Shown one piece after another: positions 59,171-64,000 of a stretch of 64,000 nucleotides of DNA. Under the pieces are notes generated by a model, which searched no databases, was not told the origin of the DNA, and saw only the letters and a list, made by a program, of their open reading frames with translations. The translations under genes were made by a program, and so were the position numbers. Position 1 is the stretch's first letter, and every line of letters starts with the position of its first letter. Location of the stretch: positions 56,301 through 120,300 of the forward strand of contig CACXCG010000032.1 in the NCBI GenBank assembly GCA_902766125.1, read 5' to 3'. This DNA is from an uncultured Spirochaetaceae bacterium (lineage in GTDB: Bacteria; Spirochaetota; Spirochaetia; Treponematales; Treponemataceae).

Positions 59171-60021
59171 AGGTTTTAGACAAGGCGCTGGTGCTTTGTA
59201 CTGCAGGAAACGAAACAGAAAAACTGGAACGCTTCGGACTTTTAGATGCCATGAAAAAAGTCATGCTGCATGACCGTCTGTTTAACCGTGCCGCACAAAG
59301 TGATTTTGTGGTGTTTGGCGGAATGAGTAAGGGAAACAGTACAAGAGATCGTAACTGGAATCAGAACCTGAATATTGCATATCAAAAAGGAAAAACGCTT
59401 TTTGATTTTACCATTCGTGGGGAAACGGAAGCTGATTACCGTGCTGTAGAAAATCTTGTGCGTGAATCCTTCTGGAATGTGTATCGCCCCGGCTGTTCTG
59501 AACATCTGGTGATTCATCTGCTTAGAGATGATGCGTCATTTGTAAAAGAACTTTCTTTTGTCATGGAAAAAGACGGACACATAATCGGTCAGAATGTGTT
59601 TGCAAAAACGGTGATACAAACTGATGAGGGGAAGCCGGTTCCGGTGCTTACCATGGGGCCCATCTGTATTGCGCGTGAATATCAGCGGAAAGGCTACGGA
59701 AAAGCTTTACTGGATTATTCTCTTGAACAAGCAGCTCAGTTGGGATTTGGCGCAGTGCTGTTTGAAGGAAACATAGCATTTTATGGAAAGAGCGGGTTTG
59801 ACTATGCGCGCAATTTTGGTATCCGCTATCATGATCTTCCGGAAGATGCAGACTCTTCTTTCTTCCTGTGCAGGGAACTGATTCCCGGGTATTTGAAATC
59901 TGTCAGCGGTGTGTATCAGACGCCTTCTGTGTATTATGTAAAAGACGAAGCGGTCGAAGAATTTGACAGGCTGTTCCCCGCCAAAGAAAAACAAAAACTT
60001 CCCGGGCAGCTTTTTGACTGA
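59167..60021 (+). CDS. GNAT acetyltransferase fused to an oxidoreductase C-terminal fragment
   Basis: A 284-residue protein of two unlike parts. Residues 1-75 (DKALVLCTAGNETEKLERFG, then NRAAQSDFVVFGGMSKGN) look like the C-terminal half of an NAD(P)H-dependent flavodoxin-fold reductase. Residues about 78-225 form a GNAT domain: IRGETEADYRAVENLVRESF, then TMGPICIAREYQRKGYGKAL with the acetyl-CoA loop (R-x2-G-x-G/A). The rest extends the GNAT fold. The ATG lies within the end of the upstream remnant and has no clear ribosome site. The fusion may be native to a family or a deletion product; the GNAT part is probably functional. Confidence 0.75.
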   Translation: MKVLDKALVLCTAGNETEKLERFGLLDAMKKVMLHDRLFNRAAQSDFVVFGGMSKGNSTRDRNWNQNLNIAYQKGKTLFDFTIRGETEADYRAVENLVRESFWNVYRPGCSEHLVIHLLRDDASFVKELSFVMEKDGHIIGQNVFAKTVIQTDEGKPVPVLTMGPICIAREYQRKGYGKALLDYSLEQAAQLGFGAVLFEGNIAFYGKSGFDYARNFGIRYHDLPEDADSSFFLCRELIPGYLKSVSGVYQTPSVYYVKDEAVEEFDRLFPAKEKQKLPGQLFD

Positions 60022-60045
60022 CTGTAAATTCTTTCCGTGATGAGT

Positions 60046-60073
60046 AAAAAAAACTGTCCGCGTAAACGGACAG
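60046..60073 (-). terminator. Rho-independent terminator of clpX
   Basis: Seven-bp arms CTGTCCG/CGGACAG (60054-60060 and 60067-60073) around a 6-nt loop, followed on the minus strand by eight T (60046-60053). It lies just after the clpX stop and faces the convergent GNAT gene. Confidence 0.9.
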
Positions 60074-60083
60074 CTTTGTAAAC

Positions 60084-61346
60084 CTACGCAGTAATCTTTT
60101 CGATTAAGAGCGTTTCTGGCGGCGGAAGCGTTTTGTTCAGCACGATATCCTTTGTAATTTCCAGTTTCTTTTTGCCCTTGATACTGGGAATTTCATACAT
60201 GATATCAAGCAGTACGCTTTCAACAATAGCACGCAGTCCGCGTGCACCGGTTTTGTTTTTAATGGCAATGTCAGCAATTTCATCGATTGCTTCATCAGAG
60301 AAGGAAAGGTCAACATCGTCAATTGCAAAACTTGCCTGGAACTGGCGGGTAATTGAATTCTTGGGTTCACGAAGAATTCTGCGCAGATCGTCGCGGTCCA
60401 GTTCTTTGAGTGCACAGGTAATGGGAAGACGTCCGATAAGTTCGGGAATAAGGCCAAACTTTACCAGGTCGTCGCTGGTTACCTGACTTAACAGAGCCAT
60501 GCGTTCTTCTTCTGAACGTCTGGTTCCTGTTGCGCCGAAACCGATGGAACTTGATGAAAGACGCTGTTCTATAATCTTGTCCAGGTCTACGAAAGCTCCT
60601 CCGCAGATGAACAGAATGTTTGTAGTGTCAATGTCTATCATTTCCTGGTTAGGATGCTTGCGTCCACCCTGAGGCGGAACAGAAGCGTGTGTTCCTTCCA
60701 GAATCTTAAGCAGTGCCTGCTGTACGCCTTCACCGCTTACGTCACGGGTTATGGAAGTATTTTCGCTCTTACGGCTGATTTTATCAATTTCATCAATAAA
60801 GATAATGCCGCGTTCTGCTGCAGCAACATCTCCGTTAGCGTTGTTAATCAGCTTAAGCAGAACATTTTCTACGTCTTCGCCAACATAGCCTGCTTCGGTA
60901 AGGGTTGTTGCATCTGCAATTGCAAACGGAACATTAAGCTTTTGAGCCAGTGTCTTTGCAAGCAGCGTCTTACCGCTACCGGTCGGACCTAAAAGCAGAA
61001 TGTTTGATTTTTCAATTTTAACGTCACTGTCGCCTTTGATTGTCTTTCCAGAAGCCAGCTGTTTGTAGTGGTTGTACACGGCAACCGAAAGCACTTTCTT
61101 TGCGGCATCCTGTCCGATTACATACTGATCAAGGTATTCCTTGAATTCTTTCGGAGTAGGGACTTCGTTCATGTTGATGGGTTTGAGCGAATGTTTCTGG
61201 TCGCTGAGTACTGCATCACAGGCACTTACACACTGTTCACAGATGAATACAGGGCTAATGGGAGATTCGACTACCAGACGGTTTTCGTCAGCAGCTCTTC
61301 CGCAGAACGCGCAGATTTTCTGTTCGCCTTTTCCAAATCCTCTCAT
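60084..61346 (-). CDS. clpX: ClpX, ATPase subunit of ClpXP protease
   Basis: A 420-residue AAA+ unfoldase. The N-terminal zinc-binding domain has CAFCG and CEQCV pairs (residues about 12-39). Walker A is GPTGSGKT (near 117), the pore loop GYVGEDVE is at about 152, the box II block [23 protein letters not shown] follows, and the ClpP-contacting IGF loop is [10 protein letters not shown] (near 270). It lies 3 nt after clpP, so the subunits are made together. Confidence 0.97.
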   Translation of the reverse strand: MRGFGKGEQKICAFCGRAADENRLVVESPISPVFICEQCVSACDAVLSDQKHSLKPINMNEVPTPKEFKEYLDQYVIGQDAAKKVLSVAVYNHYKQLASGKTIKGDSDVKIEKSNILLLGPTGSGKTLLAKTLAQKLNVPFAIADATTLTEAGYVGEDVENVLLKLINNANGDVAAAERGIIFIDEIDKISRKSENTSITRDVSGEGVQQALLKILEGTHASVPPQGGRKHPNQEMIDIDTTNILFICGGAFVDLDKIIEQRLSSSSIGFGATGTRRSEEERMALLSQVTSDDLVKFGLIPELIGRLPITCALKELDRDDLRRILREPKNSITRQFQASFAIDDVDLSFSDEAIDEIADIAIKNKTGARGLRAIVESVLLDIMYEIPSIKGKKKLEITKDIVLNKTLPPPETLLIEKITA

Positions 61347-61349
61347 GTC

Positions 61350-61958
61350 CTAGCTCCTCTTTTTTGCACTGACCATGATGTTATCTACAATGCCGTATTC
61401 TTTTGCTTCTTCTGCTGACATGTAAAAATCTCGTTCCATGTCTGCTGCAAGCTGTTCAATTGTTTTGCCGGTTGCTTCTGCCAGGTATTTGATGCTCAGT
61501 TTCTTCAGACGGATAATTTCCTTAGCCTGAATTGCAATGTCGCTTTCCTGACCCTGAGCTCCGCCCCACGGCTGATGAATCATAACACGGCTTGAAGGAA
61601 GTGCATGACGCTTTCCCTTTGTTCCGCCTGCAAGCAGAATTGCTCCCATGCTGGCTGCCTGACCCATACAGATAGTCTGAATGTCGCACTTTACGTACTG
61701 CATGGTATCGTAAATGGCAAGTCCTGCAGTAACTGAACCGCCGGGACTGTTGATGTACATGTTTATGTCTTTGTCGGGATTTTCGCTTTCAAGGAACAAA
61801 AGCTGAGCCACCACCAGATCTGCATTTTCGTCGCGGATTTCTCCGTCAACAAAGATGATACGGTCTTTTAAAAGCCGTGAATACAGGTCGTAGTATTTTT
61901 CTCCGTTACCGCTGCGTTCAAAAACGTGGGGGATAACGCTGTTCATATATTCATTCAT
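61350..61958 (-). CDS. clpP: ClpP protease subunit
   Basis: A 202-residue serine peptidase forming the ClpXP/ClpCP chamber. The catalytic Ser is in [14 protein letters not shown] (near residue 99), His in [10 protein letters not shown] (near 124) and Asp in the later [12 protein letters not shown] block. AAGGGAG stands before ATG 61958. It lies between tig and clpX, the common bacterial order. A promoter inside the tig terminator may give extra expression. Confidence 0.97.
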   Translation of the reverse strand: MNEYMNSVIPHVFERSGNGEKYYDLYSRLLKDRIIFVDGEIRDENADLVVAQLLFLESENPDKDINMYINSPGGSVTAGLAIYDTMQYVKCDIQTICMGQAASMGAILLAGGTKGKRHALPSSRVMIHQPWGGAQGQESDIAIQAKEIIRLKKLSIKYLAEATGKTIEQLAADMERDFYMSAEEAKEYGIVDNIMVSAKKRS

Positions 61959-61974
61959 AAGTAACTCCCTTACT

Positions 61975-62004
61975 AATATACATAAAAAAAACGGAATGCG
62001 GCAA
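61975..62004 (-). promoter_or_regulatory. Possible clpP promoter overlapping the tig terminator
   Basis: On the minus strand TTGCCG (61999-62004), an 18-bp spacer and TATATT (61975-61980), 16 nt before the clpP ATG. The -35 lies at the foot of the tig terminator stem and the T-tract forms the spacer. The -35 match is partial. Confidence 0.45.
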
Positions 62005-62028
62005 GTTAAATCGTTACCGGCACTCCGT
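61984..62028 (-). terminator. Rho-independent terminator of tig
   Basis: Nine-bp arms ACGGAGTGC/GCATTCCGT with one G-U pair (62020-62028 and 61991-61999) and a long partly paired loop, followed on the minus strand by a T run (61984-61990). It separates tig from clpP-clpX, so those two need read-through or their own promoter. Confidence 0.75.
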
Positions 62029-62047
62029 TTTCTGTTCGGAACATCTG

Positions 62048-63415
62048 TTAGTTATTTTTGAACAGGTCGCCGAATGCCATCTTGTCGCCTTTTTCTACCT
62101 TTACCTGTTTGTACAGTTCTTCGTACAGTTTCTTTTCCTTTACGTCATCAACCAGGTATTCTTTAGCGCGGGCATCTTTGTAGTGATCTTTTACTTCGTC
62201 AACGGTAACTCCGTTTTCTTCTGCAATCTTTGCATACTCCGCTTCAACTTCTTCGGGAGTAACCGAAATGTTCTTTTCGCGCAGCAGGGTGTCAACGATC
62301 AGGCGGCTCTTGAGCATTTTTTCGCTGTCTCCAGTCCACTGGGTAAGCATTGCTTCTTTTGTCTGTCCGCTTGAAGTTACCATGCGTTCCAGCTGTTCAG
62401 GGCTGGTCTGGAACTGCTGTGCCATCATGCGCCAGCGGCTGTCCAGTTCTGCAGCAATCATGGATGCGGGAAGTTCAACCGGGTTCTTTGCAACAAGCTG
62501 TTCAAGCAGGCTCTGGCTCTTCAGTTCTGCCAGTCTGCGGTTCTTTGCAGCTTCAAGATTTTTGGTGATGTCAGCCTTAAGGTCGTCTAAGGTCTTGAAC
62601 TTTTCGCTTACATCCTGTGCAAGGTCGTCGTCCAGTGCGGGAAGCTCACGCTGTTTGAGAGCAGTAACGGTTACGCTGATTTTCTTTGTTTTTCCTGCAA
62701 GGTCTTCGTTCCTGTCGTCTTTTGCATATTTCTTGGTAATGGTGCGGGTTTCTCCCTTTTTCATTCCTAGAATGTCGTCATCGATTTTATAGATGTCTTC
62801 GCCTGAACCAACAGTAAAGACAAATCCTTCGCGTTCAGAACCTGCTACGGTGTTTCCGTCGTCGTCAAGTTCCTTGTAGCTGATGGTAACGATATTGTCT
62901 TTTTCTACAGGGTCGCTGTCCTTGCGGTCAAGTACTGCTGCATTTCGTTCCTGAATTGCCTTCAGTTCTTCGTTGAGCTCTTTGTCGCCAATGGTAACCT
63001 GAGGTTCTTTAATGGTAATTCCGCTGAAAGTCTTTACTTCAACCTTGGGGAATACATCGTATATAACGGTGAATGCAAAGTCTTTTGCGGTGTCAAATTC
63101 GGGCATCTGGTTGCCTTCAAGACGGGGCTGTGAGTAGGGAAGGGGACGGATGTCGTGGTTTTCTTCCTGATTAAGGATTTCGTTGAGTGCGTCGTCGATC
63201 AGTCCGCCTGCAATTTCTGCCTTAAGTGATTCACCGTATTTCTGCTCCAGTACTGCAACCGGAACGTGTCCCTTACGGAAGCCGGGAATCTGAATGTTCT
63301 TTGCATATTTGGTAATGCCAGTCTGATATGCGTTTGCAACATCGTCTTTTGCAATTTTAACGCTCAGTTTTACTGCTGATTTTTCAAGTTTGGTAATTTC
63401 TTTGGTGATGTTCAC
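62048..63415 (-). CDS. tig: Trigger factor
   Basis: A 455-residue ribosome-bound chaperone. The ribosome-docking loop GFRKGHVP (near residue 46) lies in the N-domain. An FKBP-type prolyl isomerase domain covers about 155-245 ([36 protein letters not shown]). The helical chaperone domain fills the rest. The start is GTG 63415 with AAGGGG six bases upstream; no better ATG exists. It is first in tig-clpP-clpX and comes directly after the tRNA cluster terminator. Confidence 0.96.
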   Translation of the reverse strand: MNITKEITKLEKSAVKLSVKIAKDDVANAYQTGITKYAKNIQIPGFRKGHVPVAVLEQKYGESLKAEIAGGLIDDALNEILNQEENHDIRPLPYSQPRLEGNQMPEFDTAKDFAFTVIYDVFPKVEVKTFSGITIKEPQVTIGDKELNEELKAIQERNAAVLDRKDSDPVEKDNIVTISYKELDDDGNTVAGSEREGFVFTVGSGEDIYKIDDDILGMKKGETRTITKKYAKDDRNEDLAGKTKKISVTVTALKQRELPALDDDLAQDVSEKFKTLDDLKADITKNLEAAKNRRLAELKSQSLLEQLVAKNPVELPASMIAAELDSRWRMMAQQFQTSPEQLERMVTSSGQTKEAMLTQWTGDSEKMLKSRLIVDTLLREKNISVTPEEVEAEYAKIAEENGVTVDEVKDHYKDARAKEYLVDDVKEKKLYEELYKQVKVEKGDKMAFGDLFKNN

Positions 63416-63443
63416 GGTTTTCCCCTTGTATCAAAAAAAAATC

Positions 63444-63480
63444 TAAAAAAAAAGCGATTGAGTGTGCCCCAAATCGCTTT
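63444..63480 (-). terminator. Rho-independent terminator of the tRNA cluster
   Basis: Nine-bp arms AAAGCGATT/AATCGCTTT (63472-63480 and 63451-63459) with a 12-nt loop, followed on the minus strand by a run of T (63444-63450 and beyond). It lies 5 nt after tRNA-Gly and before tig. Confidence 0.88.
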
Positions 63481-63485
63481 AAGAG

Positions 63486-63557
63486 AGCGGAAAACGGGAG
63501 TCGGACCCGCGACATCCACCTTGGCAAGGTGGCGCTCTACCACTGAGCTATTTCCGC
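63486..63557 (-). tRNA. tRNA-Gly (anticodon GCC)
   Basis: Full cloverleaf with perfect acceptor stem GCGGAAA/TTTCCGC, D arm TAGCTCAGTGGTAGAGC, anticodon loop TTGCCAA (GCC), T arm with GGTCCGACTCC and discriminator T. CCA is not encoded. It is last of five tRNAs on the minus strand. Confidence 0.95.
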
Positions 63558-63589
63558 AAAAACGAGTTGTCAAAAGACAAACAATATTT

Positions 63590-63670
63590 TGCGAGAGAAG
63601 GGACTTGAACCCTCACGCCATGGGCACCAGATCCTAAGTCTGGCGTGTCTGCCAATTTCACCACTCTCGC
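63590..63670 (-). tRNA. tRNA-Leu (anticodon UAG)
   Basis: An 81-nt class II tRNA. Acceptor stem GCGAGAG/CTCTCGC is perfect, the anticodon stem CCAGA/TCTGG holds loop CTTAGGA (TAG), a long variable arm follows, and the T loop has TTCAAGT. The discriminator is A. CCA is not encoded. Confidence 0.95.
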
Positions 63671-63715
63671 AGATAGCGTCGGAACGGTGCCAGGCACATA
63701 AGGTTAGTTCCGTAT

Positions 63716-63788
63716 TGAGCGATGGGAGGATCGAACTCCCGACCCACAGATTAAGAGTCTGTTGCTCTACCAGCTGAGCTAATCGCCC
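63716..63788 (-). tRNA. tRNA-Lys (anticodon CUU)
   Basis: Acceptor stem GGGCGAT/ATCGCTC (one G-U pair), D arm TAGCTCAGCTGGTAGAGC, anticodon loop CTCTTAA (CTT) in stem CAGA/TCTG, T arm GGGAG-TTCGATC-CTCCC, discriminator A. Confidence 0.95.
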
Positions 63789-63804
63789 GATTTATTTTTT
63801 TGTT

Positions 63805-63878
63805 TGCGTCCGACACGGCTCGAACGTGCAACCTACGGATTCGAAGTCCGTTGCTCTATCCAGTTGAGCTACGAACGC
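63805..63878 (-). tRNA. tRNA-Arg (anticodon UCG)
   Basis: Acceptor stem GCGTTCG/CGGACGC (one U-G pair), D arm TAGCTCAACTGGATAGAGC, anticodon stem ACGGA/TCCGT with loop CTTCGAA (TCG), T arm with GTTCGAG, discriminator A. A UCG anticodon (rather than ACG) reads CGA/CGG. Confidence 0.94.
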
Positions 63879-63916
63879 GTCAGATCGGCTACACATCTTC
63901 CTGCTTTGCAAATCTG

Positions 63917-63989
63917 GGTGCCTGGTGGGTTTCGAACCCACGACAACCAGATCCACAATCTGGGATTCTACCACTGAACTACAGGCACC
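63917..63989 (-). tRNA. tRNA-His (anticodon GUG) with encoded G-1
   Basis: Acceptor stem GTGCCTG/CAGGCAC is perfect, preceded by the histidine-specific extra G (63989) that pairs with discriminator C73 (63917). The anticodon loop TTGTGGA gives GTG, and the T arm is GTGGG-TTCGAAA-CCCAC. It is the first of the five tRNAs seen here; the cluster may continue past the window edge. Confidence 0.95.
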
Positions 63990-64000
63990 ATGTAATCGAC

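Overview
The window looks like a chromosomal segment of a treponeme (Spirochaetota, genus Treponema or a close relative). The evidence is two tandem genes for the spirochaetal flagellar sheath protein FlaA next to a class II aldolase gene, a tamB-bamA-skp-mutS run, a PUR-domain DNA-binding protein of the Borrelia BpuR type, many lipobox and TPR proteins, and moderate GC with very dense packing. The species cannot be fixed from the sequence. No insertion sequence, prophage, CRISPR array or replication origin was seen. It reads as core genome with a few lineage-specific surface genes.

Layout. 1-7198 (+): mcsA(partial)-mcsB-clpC, then a phosphoribosyltransferase, a secreted beta-helix protein and rnhB, several coupled by 1-nt stop/start overlaps. 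7199-11328 (-): PUR protein, cysteine desulfurase, aroB, a secreted unknown and tmk. 11399-22369 (+): envelope biogenesis (tamB, bamA, skp), mutS and an orphan winged-helix regulator. 22380-28844: pncB and an SDR (-), then a GH3 lipoprotein, an rRNA methyltransferase and a GAF/HD-GYP protein (+). 28389-30760 (-): infC-rpmI-rplT-coiled-coil-zapA-UPF0178. 30862-34294: a membrane protein and fba (-), then two flaA genes (+) behind a perfect-consensus sigma-70 promoter. 34400-42233: TPR and lipoprotein genes, tRNA-Arg, a DnaQ-like exonuclease and two phosphohexomutases. 42382-46671: rpsD (+), then a Bax-inhibitor-1 protein, a ComFB-domain protein and aconitase (-). 46733-48381 (+): lipoprotein plus a conserved unknown. 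57916-48345 (-): a long apparent operon of DEAD helicase, A24 peptidase, smc, TM protein, Ser/Thr-rich TPR lipoprotein, serS and an AI-2E-type transporter. 57963-60021 (+): glycosyltransferase, an oxidoreductase remnant and a GNAT fusion. 63989-60046 (-): five tRNAs, tig, clpP and clpX.

How they work together. Protein quality control is represented twice: McsAB/ClpC at the left end and trigger factor/ClpP/ClpX at the right. Outer-membrane assembly (TamB/BamA/Skp), motility (FlaA), division (ZapA) and chromosome maintenance (SMC, MutS, RNase HII) make up most of the rest.

Most notable. (1) Several genes with no Shine-Dalgarno have a -10 box ending 6-7 nt before the start codon, which predicts leaderless mRNAs. 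Two unrelated divergent gene pairs have 46-bp intergenic regions with the same internal geometry. (2) A terminator loop carries the -10 box, and its 3' arm the start codon, of the next gene. (3) A flavodoxin-type oxidoreductase appears to have lost its middle, leaving an N-terminal stub and a C-terminal piece fused to a GNAT domain. (4) SMC has no recognisable hinge. (5) McsB lacks the NEEDH-type catalytic loop. (6) Thymidylate kinase has Thr at the Walker A lysine position.
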